Of a stretch of DNA of 52,669 nucleotides, positions 17,550-25,436 are shown one piece after another. The stretch's first letter is position 1; every line of letters begins with the position of its first letter. The stretch spans positions 128,582 to 181,250 of the forward strand of contig JAJDCU010000034.1 of assembly GCA_029260655.1 (NCBI GenBank). Direction: 5' to 3'. This stretch comes from Phycisphaeraceae bacterium. GTDB taxonomy: Bacteria; Planctomycetota; Phycisphaerae; Phycisphaerales; Phycisphaeraceae. Made by a program: the position numbers and the translations under genes. The notes below the pieces were generated by a model. The model saw only the letters and a list, made by a program, of their open reading frames with translations. It searched no databases and was not told the DNA's origin.

Positions 17550-17558
17550 TGTTACACT
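17550..17558 (+). promoter_or_regulatory. Extended -10 promoter upstream of the S51 peptidase
   Basis: TGTTACACT: -10 hexamer TACACT (17553-17558) with TG one base upstream. There is no convincing -35. The peptidase start is about 48 bases downstream. Confidence 0.45.
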
Positions 17559-17605
17559 CGTATGCTTGCCAATCACTTGAAGAAACTGATCAAGACTGAG
17601 TAGAC

Positions 17606-18328
17606 ATGCCCATCCAGAAACAAATCATAGCACTTGGCGGCGGGGGCTTTTCGATGGAGCCTGACAACCTGGCTCTCGACAGGTACATCCTCAAGCAGGC
17701 GAGAGTTGCTGAGCCGAAGGTCTGTTTCGTTCCCACCGCAAGCGGCGACAGCGACGACTACGTACGCCGGTATTACGCGTCGTTTGACACTCTCCCCTGC
17801 ACGGCATCACACCTGTCGTTCTTCCATTCACCAAGGTCAGACCTTGAATCATTCATCATGGAGCAGGATGTGATCTATGTGGGTGGAGGAAACACCCGCA
17901 ACCTCCTGGCCATCTGGCGGGATTGGGGCCTTGATCACATTCTTCGATCAGCCCTCGAACAAGGCGTTGTTCTTTCCGGTGTCAGCGCGGGCTCAATCTG
18001 CTGGTTTGAGCAGGGGGTCACCGATTCGATGATGCCCACCGGCTCGGCGGAGCTTGCTTCTATTCCTTGCCTCGGATTCCTGCCTAACAGCAACTGCCCG
18101 CATTACGACGGTGAAACCTATCGCCGTCCTGAATACCACCGGTTGCTACAAGCCGGAACAATCAGCAATGGGTGGGCGGCCGACGACGGGGTTGGCCTCC
18201 ACTTCATCGACGGTGAACTGGATTCGATCATCAGTTCACGGCCAAACGCATCTGCCTATTGGGTCCAGCGAGAGGGAGATGGCGTTCAGGAAGTGAAAAG
18301 ACAACCCCGCTTCATCGGCGCTGACTAG
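17606..18328 (+). CDS. Peptidase E-like protein (S51 family)
   Basis: A 240-residue cytoplasmic protein of the S51 family (peptidase E, cyanophycinase relatives). It starts IIALGGGGF. VYVGGGN-like IYVGGGNTRNLL and the nucleophile elbow GVSAGSICW (Ser in SAGS) are diagnostic, and CPHYDGE follows as in peptidase E homologues. Family members cleave N-terminal aspartyl dipeptides; the substrate here is not determinable. The length is normal. It is divergent from miaB and followed by a repeat-bounded cassette. Confidence 0.88.
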   Translation: MPIQKQIIALGGGGFSMEPDNLALDRYILKQARVAEPKVCFVPTASGDSDDYVRRYYASFDTLPCTASHLSFFHSPRSDLESFIMEQDVIYVGGGNTRNLLAIWRDWGLDHILRSALEQGVVLSGVSAGSICWFEQGVTDSMMPTGSAELASIPCLGFLPNSNCPHYDGETYRRPEYHRLLQAGTISNGWAADDGVGLHFIDGELDSIISSRPNASAYWVQREGDGVQEVKRQPRFIGAD

Positions 18329-18337
18329 CCGAGATCG

Positions 18338-18386
18338 GACAAGGGGCCAGACGCCATCGGTGACGCACCCGCGTAAATCCCTGCTT
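18338..18386 (+). repeat. Direct repeat, left copy, bounding a two-gene cassette
   Basis: This imperfect 49-base unit recurs in the same orientation at 19876-19925. The shared core is GGTGACGCACCCG followed, after a few variable bases, by ATCCCTGCTT. GACAAGG and CCAG upstream also match. It begins just after the S51 peptidase stop. Confidence 0.7.
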
Positions 18387-18390
18387 CAGC

Positions 18391-18455
18391 CCACCATCAT
18401 ATCGTTGGTGGTCCCACGAATGGAGTTGGTCCCACCCCTAGGATTAGGTGGGTTT
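18391..18455 (+). other. Intergenic region with two short hairpins
   Basis: CCACCA/TGGTGG (18391-18411) and CCCACC/GGTGGG (18431-18452) form two small stem-loops within the gene-free 18329-18558 stretch. The second is followed by TTT, so it could end transcription of the peptidase gene. Weak. Confidence 0.4.
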
Positions 18456-18558
18456 GGAGGATATGGGTTATAAAGTGAAGCTGACCGCCGATGGGTGTAA
18501 TCCTGCAACACTACCTTACACCTTATTCGGCCCTTTTCGGATCCTAAAGCTACAACTA

Positions 18559-18795
18559 TCAGGGCTTAACCCACTGTTGACCGCTACCTCCACAAGCAGG
18601 ACATGGCGATCCTCCTTCCCGGTAGTCTTGACAGTCACGGGAAACGCTTCCCGAACCATTGCAATGAGCGCATTTTACGATTACACCCATTGATCCTCGA
18701 TTCTCCAAATCGAGTCGAACACCACAATTGGGGCAAAACTTGCTTAACGATCTAAACTTATGCCCACATTCCACACAAAGGTAGCCATCTGGCAT
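18559..18795 (-). CDS. Small double zinc-motif protein (zinc ribbon plus DnaJ-type CxxCxGxG)
   Basis: A 78-residue protein. Residues about 7-24 form a zinc ribbon (CVECG ... FCPNCG). A second zinc site (about 42-75) uses CAHCNGSGS and CPACGGSG, the CxxCxGxG repeats of the DnaJ central domain. It has no J-domain and no other part. A strong ribosome-binding site (AAGGAGG, five bases before ATG) and a good promoter upstream support a real gene. Function is unknown; it may bind unfolded protein or nucleic acid. It lies in the repeat-bounded cassette. Confidence 0.75.
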   Translation of the reverse strand: MPDGYLCVECGHKFRSLSKFCPNCGVRLDLENRGSMGVIVKCAHCNGSGSVSRDCQDYREGGSPCPACGGSGQQWVKP

Positions 18796-18847
18796 ATCTG
18801 CCTCCTTACAATATGAAGATGTCCTATCGTGCTAGGCGTTGCTATAC

Positions 18848-18875
18848 ATTATATTTCTATCAGCGATCCAGCCAA
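18848..18875 (-). promoter_or_regulatory. Promoter of the small zinc-motif gene
   Basis: On the minus strand TTGGCT (18875-18870) and a perfect TATAAT (18853-18848) are 16 bases apart, the same -35 sequence and spacing as the tRNA-Ala promoter. The leader would be about 45 bases. Confidence 0.6.
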
Positions 18876-18996
18876 GAACACAACCCACAAAATGGTTTCA
18901 AGGCTTCAAGATTCCAAAGTGTTCTCTCGCGGCACTATTATGCTCCAATCGGTTATAGGAAGATGCCACCTTCTGATCCTACCGAGAGCCCGTCTT

Positions 18997-19734
18997 TCAT
19001 AGTTGTTGTTCCTCCCTTTTCCGTTCCAAGTTGCTCGTACACGAATCAACCGAGTCCGGCGCACTCTTGACTCCCAAGGCCCAGTCCGGGCGGTAGCCTC
19101 CGCACATCCACTTATGCAAGGAAAACATGATGGCTCCGTTTCCCAGTAAGCCCACCACTAGTGCCATGAATATCAGAACGAACAGCACTCCGTTCCACTG
19201 TGAAGCCCCGAGAAGCATGCCGATCAACCCAAGAGTTCCTAGCGAGAAGAAGATGAGCGGCTGTGCGTAGGAAACGATCCGAACTGATAGCGCCACTGCA
19301 GTTTGCCGAGGGTCAATATTCACATCCTTCATCCCGCGCCCCTCTCTCTCCCAACCGATTAGCGACTCCTCTTGCACTACACTAAACCGCTCTTTCAACC
19401 GATCATCAAGGCGCATCAACAGAAGTGACAGCCGGAATATCTGGAATAACTGATAGGCCCAGAAGCTCAGCAAAAGTTCAATACCCAGAACGAATCCCGC
19501 ACAGAGCACAGCAAACGCTTCTAGTGAGTCAGCGTTTCCCGCCAAGAGAGTCACAATCAGAGAGGATTCTTTTTCGACTCGGACTGCCGCCAGGACGCCT
19601 ATGAAGCCGGTCACAAGTGCAACCGCTCCAGCCGCCGCGCGGGCTTGTCCGCTGATCCTCGCTAGAATTTCGGATCGTAAAGCTGTGAATGTAGCCAACG
19701 CCGTCTTGAAGGCGACATCATCTTTATCATCCAT
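18997..19734 (-). CDS. Membrane protein with N-terminal amphipathic helix, unknown function
   Basis: A 245-residue protein. An N-terminal helix (LRSEILARISGQ, about 18-29) leads into about five hydrophobic helices in two groups (33-53, 68-100 and 150-215). A cytoplasmic linker between them contains EESLIGWEREGRG. It ends in a charged tail. I do not recognise the family. It is AT-richer than the chromosome core and lies in the repeat-bounded cassette, upstream of the zinc-motif gene on the same strand. A purine-rich AAAGGG precedes the start. Confidence 0.72.
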   Translation of the reverse strand: MDDKDDVAFKTALATFTALRSEILARISGQARAAAGAVALVTGFIGVLAAVRVEKESSLIVTLLAGNADSLEAFAVLCAGFVLGIELLLSFWAYQLFQIFRLSLLLMRLDDRLKERFSVVQEESLIGWEREGRGMKDVNIDPRQTAVALSVRIVSYAQPLIFFSLGTLGLIGMLLGASQWNGVLFVLIFMALVVGLLGNGAIMFSLHKWMCGGYRPDWALGVKSAPDSVDSCTSNLERKREEQQL

Positions 19735-20055
19735 TGATTGCCCTTTCTGCGTAGATCAAGGGCACTGCATAGTTGACACGAGGAGTAGTGTACCACTCCC
19801 TCCCCTGAAGATACAAGGGGTGTGAGTCAAAAAGACAGATGAGAAAGTCGGCTGGCCCACGTCCTGGATAGGGCTGACAAGGTTCCAGGAACATCCGGTG
19901 ACGCACCCGAGCGCATCCCTGCTTTACACTTTTTTTGGCTGGCCCCACGTCGCGGACGCAGGGTAAATCTTAGGCGGAGACCGGTGGTTGGTGTGAAGGG
20001 GGATGGTGGGACGCATTGTGTAGGTTGGGGGGCCGGGAAACCGATAATCAGGACA
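19735..20055 (+). other. Intergenic region, 321 bases
   Basis: Gene-free between divergently oriented membrane protein genes. It contains the right copy of the direct repeat (19876-19925), then a T-run (19929-19935) and G-rich sequence leading to the next start. The frame of the following gene is open from 19984 but that part lacks coding character. Confidence 0.55.
19876..19925 (+). repeat. Direct repeat, right copy
   Basis: The partner of 18338-18386, same orientation, sharing GACAAGG, CCAG, GGTGACGCACCCG and ATCCCTGCTT with small differences between. A T-run follows six bases later. Together the copies enclose about 1.5 kb with two genes. Confidence 0.7.
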
Positions 20056-20649
20056 ATGTCGAGCCGTCCGAACCCCCTTGAAACACTGTTGGCCAGCCTG
20101 GCCGGTTGGCTTCCGATGCTGGCTGGGGTGGGGCTATTAGGGATGACGCTGATTACGCCGGCGTGGATGGGCTGGCGGGAGCTTCTCTGGCAGCGGGATA
20201 TGCTCGAGCTGCAAGCCAATGGGCTTGAAACGCAAAAGGACAGCTACGCCGCGTTCCACGACGCCCTGGCCGACGACGACCCGGTGCTGCTGGAGCGGTT
20301 GGCGTTCACACACCTACGTTACAAGCCGGTCGGCAAGCGCTTGATGGACGGCGCGTCGGCGGACAGCGGGCGGGTGGTGGCGGTGAGCGGTACGGGCAGC
20401 CGGATCTACGGTGCGGGCTTTGGGTCCGAGATGATCGAGGACTGGCTGGCGGCGCCGATGCCGGTGGTCGGCCGGGACATCGCGGCGCTGCGTCCGATCA
20501 ATTCACGTTTGACACGTCTGACCCGCGGACCCAGCCGGTTCGTGCTGATCGCGGTGGCGGTTCTCTGCCTGATCGCCGGGTTCTGGCCTGAGGAATCGGA
20601 CGAGGTTCGGCGGGCGGACACCGGGGATAGGTCGGCGCGTTTGTTGTAA
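20056..20649 (+). CDS. Two-helix membrane protein, unknown function
   Basis: A 197-residue protein. A first membrane helix (about 12-32) is followed by a charged, probably coiled-coil stretch (WRELLWQRDMLELQANGLET) reminiscent of FtsB/DivIC-type bitopic proteins. It continues with an alpha/beta soluble part and a second hydrophobic helix near the C-terminus (about 165-182). I do not recognise the family and the FtsB similarity is only architectural. ATG 20056 follows an AGGAC site. It converges on the rhodanese gene with three bases between stops. Confidence 0.68.
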   Translation: MSSRPNPLETLLASLAGWLPMLAGVGLLGMTLITPAWMGWRELLWQRDMLELQANGLETQKDSYAAFHDALADDDPVLLERLAFTHLRYKPVGKRLMDGASADSGRVVAVSGTGSRIYGAGFGSEMIEDWLAAPMPVVGRDIAALRPINSRLTRLTRGPSRFVLIAVAVLCLIAGFWPEESDEVRRADTGDRSARLL

Positions 20650-20652
20650 GGG

Positions 20653-21090
20653 CTAGGGGTTATCACCCGACAGGACCTCGCCGCCGCTGTCACGCCAGAG
20701 CTGATACCCCCCTCGAAAGTCCGATACCAGGACCCGCCCCCCGGCCAGCAGTTTCTTGGCCGCGGCGTGTGACAGGGCGTTTTGATAGCCTTCGCCGTAC
20801 ACCACGACGTGCTTGGCGTCCGCCAAGCGTGGGTCGGTCGGCTTTAACTTCGGAAGCGGGATGTTGATCGCGCCGCGGATGTGGCCCAGCCCGTAACGCT
20901 TCTCAGATCGGACGTCGACCAGGATCAGGCCGGGCTCATCGTCCCGTAATTGCTTGAGTTCGACCTCGTCGACCACGGCCACGTCTTCATCGGTGACCTG
21001 TGGCGAAGAATCACAGGCACACGCCAACCCCGCCAAACCGACGACGAGAAACATTTTCAACAGCCCCAACGTTCTTGCATGACCTGTCAT
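20653..21090 (-). CDS. Rhodanese-fold lipoprotein lacking the catalytic cysteine
   Basis: A 145-residue exported protein. The signal ends LACACDSS, a lipobox. The rhodanese domain follows: LILVDVRSEKRYGLGHIRGAI is the hallmark CH2A-type region, and the C-terminal part has FRGGYQLWRDSGG. The active-site loop, normally CxxGxR after a VVVY strand, here reads VVVYGEGYQNAL with no Cys, so sulfur transfer is unlikely; a binding role is more plausible. ATG 21090 has AGGAAGG upstream and is chosen over the much longer open frame to 21444. Confidence 0.82.
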   Translation of the reverse strand: MTGHARTLGLLKMFLVVGLAGLACACDSSPQVTDEDVAVVDEVELKQLRDDEPGLILVDVRSEKRYGLGHIRGAINIPLPKLKPTDPRLADAKHVVVYGEGYQNALSHAAAKKLLAGGRVLVSDFRGGYQLWRDSGGEVLSGDNP

Positions 21091-21291
21091 CCACGCGACC
21101 TTCCTGTTCCTGTGCGAACCTGATCCGATTACCCAAGTCACAGCATACGCGAAACCGGCGTGAACCGGAAAGCGCGAAGAGATTGGGATATTCCGTTCGA
21201 TCCGATTAAGCCGGGCACGCGCCGGGCCGATCATTAAGGCAGGAAGACGAAGCGTCCGCGGCCACGACGGGGCGGACGGGAGATAAGTTCG

Positions 21292-21498
21292 ATGCATGAC
21301 ACAGAGCACGCAGACCCCGCGGTCGCTCGTCTTCTCGCCGAATTGCCCGCCTTCGGTCGCTGGGCCAACCGGCCGCTCAACAGGCAACTCAAGCAGTTGC
21401 TCACCGACATGGACGAGCAAACGCTGATGAGCCTGTCGGCCCATGCGCTACAGCGGGTCACGGTCGGGCAACGACCTGTGCGTCGGCCACCTATCTAA
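21292..21498 (+). CDS. Small hypothetical protein
   Basis: A possible 68-residue helical protein (LLAELPAFGRWANRPLNRQL near the middle), starting at ATG 21292 with GGGAGA about eight bases upstream. Its stop overlaps the end of the convergent hydrolase gene by four bases. There is no recognised domain. It could be a chance frame, but residue composition and start context are better than the opposing frame at 21234-21461. Confidence 0.4.
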   Translation: MHDTEHADPAVARLLAELPAFGRWANRPLNRQLKQLLTDMDEQTLMSLSAHALQRVTVGQRPVRRPPI

Positions 21499-22589
21499 CC
21501 CAGCCCAAGGTCCACATACAACGCGCCCAGGACGCCATGCATCCGCTTGCGGTGCGCCGCCTCACCGGGCATGCCGTTGAACACCACGGCGACCGCCAGC
21601 CCGTGCGCCGGGTCGGCGAAGGCGGCCGACGACTGATAACCCGAATGGCCGTAGGCCTGGTCCGACGCGTGCGGGCCGTAGCCGTAGGGCACGGTGTCTG
21701 CCCCGTGGTGCGCCGAGTTGGGGATGAACCCCAGGCCCCAGTCGATCACGTGTTTGAAGCTGCGGTCGTGCATGTCCACACGGTGGCGGTCGGTGAACAG
21801 CTCGACGGTCTGCTGCTCGATGATGCGTGTGCCGTTAAGCGCCCCACCATCTAAGAGCATCTCGTAGAAACGGCCAAGCTCTCGGGTCGGCCCGTAGCCG
21901 TTGCCCCCCGGCCGGCAGTCGACGCACCAGCGCTCCTGGTCGTAGCCGCTTGGGACCGGTGGGTTACCGGCCGTGCTGGGCATCGAGCCGATACGCCGGG
22001 CATTCGCGCGATAAACCTCCGTCGGCATCCCGATCCAGGCGTCCAGCATCCCAAGCGGCTGGAAGATGTGCTCGCGGACGTAGCGGTCAAACGGCTTGCC
22101 CGAAGCAAGACGGACCAGCTCGCCGAGGATGAACCAACTGGTGTGTGTGTGGTAGCCCGCCCGCTTACCGGGGACCCAGTTCGGCTCCAGGGGTGTCGCG
22201 CAGATTGCGGCGATGATGTCATCCCAAGCCACGCCCGGTGACTTGAACCGGTTTGGGCGAAAACCCCCGGTATGTGTCAGCAGGTGGCGCGGGGTCACCG
22301 CTTCTTTGCCCCCCTGCGCAAATGTCGGGATCACCTCGGCGACGGGTGTGTCCAGATCCAGCCTGCCCTGCTCCCACTGCTGGGCGAACGCCACGGCGGT
22401 GACCGGCTTGGTCGCGCTCATCCAGGTCTGGACCGAGTCGCAAGACATCTTGAAGCCGGGCTTGACCTCCCCCTGCGCCGTGTCCGCGACCACCAAGCCA
22501 TTGCGCGAGACGTACACCTGCGCGCCAAGGTGCTGGCCGGATCCGATGCCCTGTTCGATGAGTGATGTGACGGTCGGGAGTGCGTCCAA
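21495..22589 (-). CDS. Serine hydrolase of the beta-lactamase (class C/EstB) family
   Basis: A 364-residue protein of the PBP4*/class C beta-lactamase fold, used by esterases and D-aminopeptidases as well as lactamases. The nucleophile motif is S58-A-T-K61. LLTHTGGFRP is the usual next block. The YxN position reads YHT, and HSGYQSS near the C-terminus replaces the KTG triad with HxG, as in esterase-type members. No signal peptide, so cytoplasmic. It lies ten bases after the AlgH-like gene on the same strand. The substrate cannot be told from sequence. Confidence 0.9.
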   Translation of the reverse strand: MDALPTVTSLIEQGIGSGQHLGAQVYVSRNGLVVADTAQGEVKPGFKMSCDSVQTWMSATKPVTAVAFAQQWEQGRLDLDTPVAEVIPTFAQGGKEAVTPRHLLTHTGGFRPNRFKSPGVAWDDIIAAICATPLEPNWVPGKRAGYHTHTSWFILGELVRLASGKPFDRYVREHIFQPLGMLDAWIGMPTEVYRANARRIGSMPSTAGNPPVPSGYDQERWCVDCRPGGNGYGPTRELGRFYEMLLDGGALNGTRIIEQQTVELFTDRHRVDMHDRSFKHVIDWGLGFIPNSAHHGADTVPYGYGPHASDQAYGHSGYQSSAAFADPAHGLAVAVVFNGMPGEAAHRKRMHGVLGALYVDLGLG

Positions 22590-22599
22590 GAAACCGCCT

Positions 22600-23163
22600 C
22601 TAGTTCATCGTCGGGTCCGGGGGGATCAGGTTGGGATTGATCTGGCCCTTGAGTTCCTCTCGGCCGCGGTCCTTGAGCCGGGCCGTCCACGCCTGCGATC
22701 CCATGTCCGGGTCGAACACGCTCTGTGTGGTCGCTTCGATGGTCAGCCAGCCCCCGGCGCTGAACTCGGCGTCCAACTGCCCCGGCGCCCAACCGGCGTA
22801 GCCGTGGAAATACCGGGCCGTAGCTTCGCCGTCGGCTAACAGATCCCGCACCAGATCACTTTCGACCGTGAAGTACACGCCGGGCACAACGGTGTCCTGC
22901 GCCGACGCCGCTTGATCGTGCAGCACCATCAACGGCCCATCGCACGGCCCGCCGCGGTGCAGCACGGCATCCGTCTCACACGTCACCAGCCCGTCCCCGT
23001 CGATCGCCTCACGCACCGTCGCCCCGGTCGGTCTATTCAAGATCAGCCCCATCGCCCCCTCGCCGTCGTGCTTGACGACCAGCACAACCGCACGCGCAAA
23101 GTTCGGGTCCTCCATCGCCGGGGCGGCGAGCAGCAGTTTGCCTTGCAGGGAACTCATGGACAT
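22600..23163 (-). CDS. algH: YqgE/AlgH family protein (UPF0301)
   Basis: A 187-residue protein of the YqgE/AlgH family. The start LQGKLLLAAPAMEDPNFARA and the block MGLILNRPTG are diagnostic; HRGGPCDGPLMVLH and RYFHGYAGWAPGQLDAEF follow in order. The family was linked to alginate regulation in Pseudomonas but its molecular role is unresolved. The length is normal. It is followed closely by the serine hydrolase gene and preceded by nuoF. Confidence 0.93.
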   Translation of the reverse strand: MSMSSLQGKLLLAAPAMEDPNFARAVVLVVKHDGEGAMGLILNRPTGATVREAIDGDGLVTCETDAVLHRGGPCDGPLMVLHDQAASAQDTVVPGVYFTVESDLVRDLLADGEATARYFHGYAGWAPGQLDAEFSAGGWLTIEATTQSVFDPDMGSQAWTARLKDRGREELKGQINPNLIPPDPTMN

Positions 23164-23223
23164 ATGATAACAGGGGGCGAAACCCGGGTCATCGCGTTGC
23201 TCAGGCCCCGGTCTAAAGAATGG

Positions 23224-24630
23224 CTACCCCCCCACCACCGAGAGCGAGACGTAGCGCTGCTTGCTGACCTTGGCTTCGAACTCGGACCAGAACTTGTTGA
23301 CAATGGTTCGGATGGCCCAGTTGGCGCCGTCGGCGAGACCGCAGATAGTCGCGCCTCGGCCGGAGGGCAGCGCGCCCATGGAGCCGGCGATTTCAAGTAA
23401 GAGGTCCAGGTCACGGGTCGTGCCGTCGCCTGCCTCGATCCTGGCGAGCATCTTAGCCATCCAGTTGGTGCCTTCGCGGCAGGGCGTGCACTGGCCGCAG
23501 GACTCGTGGCCGAAGAACCGGGCGATGTTGCGTGCGACACCGACCATGCAGGTGTCCTCGTCCATGACGATGACGCCGGCGGTGCCCAGGCCGAGGGTGT
23601 CGTACTTGGTGATGTCAAAGTCGAGTTTGACATCGTAGTCTTCCGTGCTCAACACGCCGGTGGAGATCCCGCCGGGGATGGCGGTCTTGAATTTCTTGCC
23701 GCCGCGCATGCCTTGACACAGGCCCTCGATGAGGTCTTTGAGTGTGATACCCAGTTCCTCTTCGTAGACGCCGGGGCGGTTGACGTGGCCGGAGACGCCG
23801 TAAAGCTTGGGCCCGAAGCTGGCCGGGACGTGCGGAGGCGCGCCTTCCGGGCGTTGGGTGCCCATCGATTGGAACCAGGTCGGCCCATCTTCTCCGCGCT
23901 CGAGGATCGGTGCACAGACGGCGAGGGTTTCGACGTTGTTGATGATGGTCGGCCGACCAAACGCACCTGCGACGGCGGGGAACGGCGGCTTGATCCGGGG
24001 CCAGCCGCGTTTGCCCTCAATCGATTCCAGCAGCGCGGTCTCTTCGCCGCAGACGTATGCCCCAGCCCCCCGGTGCAGGAACAGGTCCGGCCAGCGGTCG
24101 TTGATCTTGCCGAGTCTGGAATCCTTGCCTAAGACCTTGTTGTCGTAGGCTTCCTTGATCGCCGCCTCGAAGACCTCGCGCTGGTGGTGGTACTCGCCAC
24201 GGATGTAGAAGTAGGCGGTGTCCAACCGGCAGGCGTGCATGCAGATGGCGATGCCTTCGATGATGATGTGCGGGTCGAAGTCGATCAGCAGCCGGTCCTT
24301 GAACGTCCCGGGCTCTGACTCATCGGAGTTGATCGCCAGGTAACGCCGGCCGCCGTCTTCCGGAGGCAGAAAACTCCACTTCATCCCCGCGGGGAAACCC
24401 GCGCCGCCGCGGCCTCGGACCTCGGCCGCCTTGACCAGGTCGACGACATCCTTGGGGTCCATCGCCAGCGCATTACCAAGCCCCTTGTACCCGTCGGTCT
24501 TGACGTATTGCTTGTACGAAACCACCTTCCGGTCGGCCGGGTCGCCAAAAGGGTGCGTCGGGATGCGCTTGGTCAGGACGGGTTCTTTGAGGATCGTCAT
24601 GGGGTCGTTCTCGTGCGTGCGGCCGGTCAT
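23224..24630 (-). CDS. nuoF: NADH-quinone oxidoreductase subunit F
   Basis: A 468-residue NADH-binding subunit of complex I, on the cytoplasmic arm. GRGGAGFPAGMKW binds FMN, YFYIRGEY and AYVCGEETALLESIEG are the nucleotide-site motifs, and SCGQCTPCREGT with a later Cys holds the N3 [4Fe-4S] cluster. ISTGVLSTEDYDVKLDF is an unusual stretch compared with short relatives, but the core is complete. It is the last gene of a nuoD-nuoE-small ORF-nuoF run; nuoG and the membrane subunits are not in the window. Confidence 0.95.
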   Translation of the reverse strand: MTGRTHENDPMTILKEPVLTKRIPTHPFGDPADRKVVSYKQYVKTDGYKGLGNALAMDPKDVVDLVKAAEVRGRGGAGFPAGMKWSFLPPEDGGRRYLAINSDESEPGTFKDRLLIDFDPHIIIEGIAICMHACRLDTAYFYIRGEYHHQREVFEAAIKEAYDNKVLGKDSRLGKINDRWPDLFLHRGAGAYVCGEETALLESIEGKRGWPRIKPPFPAVAGAFGRPTIINNVETLAVCAPILERGEDGPTWFQSMGTQRPEGAPPHVPASFGPKLYGVSGHVNRPGVYEEELGITLKDLIEGLCQGMRGGKKFKTAIPGGISTGVLSTEDYDVKLDFDITKYDTLGLGTAGVIVMDEDTCMVGVARNIARFFGHESCGQCTPCREGTNWMAKMLARIEAGDGTTRDLDLLLEIAGSMGALPSGRGATICGLADGANWAIRTIVNKFWSEFEAKVSKQRYVSLSVVGG

Positions 24631-24660
24631 CGTGGGGACGCGTCGATCTTTGATCGACCG

Positions 24661-24855
24661 CTAAACGCTGTTGTCATCCGTGCCGTTGGGCTTGACTTCG
24701 ATCTCCTCGATCGTGGTTCGCCGCAGGGTCACGCTGTCGCTGACCTTCTTTTCCTGCGTCTTGTGGCTGACGACCTGCCTGCCGCCTCTGACAGGCTTGG
24801 CGGCGTGATGAATCATCAACCCGGTGTTCCGGCATAGCCGGGTGAACCAACTCAT
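24661..24855 (-). CDS. Small protein between nuoE and nuoF
   Basis: A 64-residue basic protein, probably soluble, starting four bases after the nuoE stop and ending 30 bases before nuoF, so it is almost certainly read with them. MSWFTRLCRNTGL is mildly amphipathic; the rest is polar with HKTQEKKVSDSVTLRRTTIEE. I recognise no domain. Position suggests an accessory or assembly role for the NADH module (inference). Confidence 0.7.
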   Translation of the reverse strand: MSWFTRLCRNTGLMIHHAAKPVRGGRQVVSHKTQEKKVSDSVTLRRTTIEEIEVKPNGTDDNSV

Positions 24856-24859
24856 CGTG

Positions 24860-25384
24860 TTATTCCAAGGCGTCCAGAACCTTCTGGAAGTTGTCCGCGG
24901 TAATGTTCTCGTGCAGCTTGTGGTTGACCAGGGCGCAGGGCGCGGTCCCGCAGGAGCCCAGGCACTCGACGCTCATCAGGGTGAACTTCCCATCCTCGGT
25001 CGTCTCGCCCGGCCCGATGCCCAGGTGCTCGCCGATCTGTTGCGTCAGTCCTTGCTGTCCCAGCAGTTCACAACTCAACGACTGGCAGACCCAGATGACA
25101 TACTTGCCGTGAGGCTTGAGCCAGTACTCTTCATAAAACGTCGCGGTATCCAGGACCTGGCTGGCGGTGAGCCCGAGAAACTCAGCGATCTCCTCGATCG
25201 CCTGTTGCGGCAGCCAGCCGTGGGTGTCCTGCACCAGGTGCAAGGCCGGCATGGTCACGGCCATCCGCGTGTCGTAACGCGGGACGACCTCGTCTTCGAG
25301 CTTTTGCTTTATCTCGTCGGTGAGGTAGGGCTCGTCCCGGCGGTCGATCTGCATCGTGCCAGAGTTTTTGGTGATCCATGCCAT
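24860..25384 (-). CDS. nuoE: NADH-quinone oxidoreductase subunit E
   Basis: A 174-residue thioredoxin-like subunit with the N1a [2Fe-2S] cluster: CQSLSC (Cys-x4-Cys) and CLGSC (Cys-x3-Cys). ALHLVQDTHGWLPQQAIEEI and ATFYEEYWLKPHGKY are the standard preceding blocks. The length is normal for the family. It acts with NuoF in NADH oxidation. Confidence 0.95.
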   Translation of the reverse strand: MAWITKNSGTMQIDRRDEPYLTDEIKQKLEDEVVPRYDTRMAVTMPALHLVQDTHGWLPQQAIEEIAEFLGLTASQVLDTATFYEEYWLKPHGKYVIWVCQSLSCELLGQQGLTQQIGEHLGIGPGETTEDGKFTLMSVECLGSCGTAPCALVNHKLHENITADNFQKVLDALE

Positions 25385-25436
25385 GGTTCTATTTCCGTAT
25401 CAAACCGGCGGTGGCATCGCCGACATTGCTGATAAA

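Noticed and set aside
18813-19070. 85-residue open frame on the plus strand
   Set aside because: It overlaps the promoter of the zinc-motif gene and the end of the membrane protein gene. It has no good start context.
21234-21461. 75-residue open frame on the minus strand
   Set aside because: Ser/Arg/Cys-rich composition of a shadow frame; the opposing small frame has better start context.
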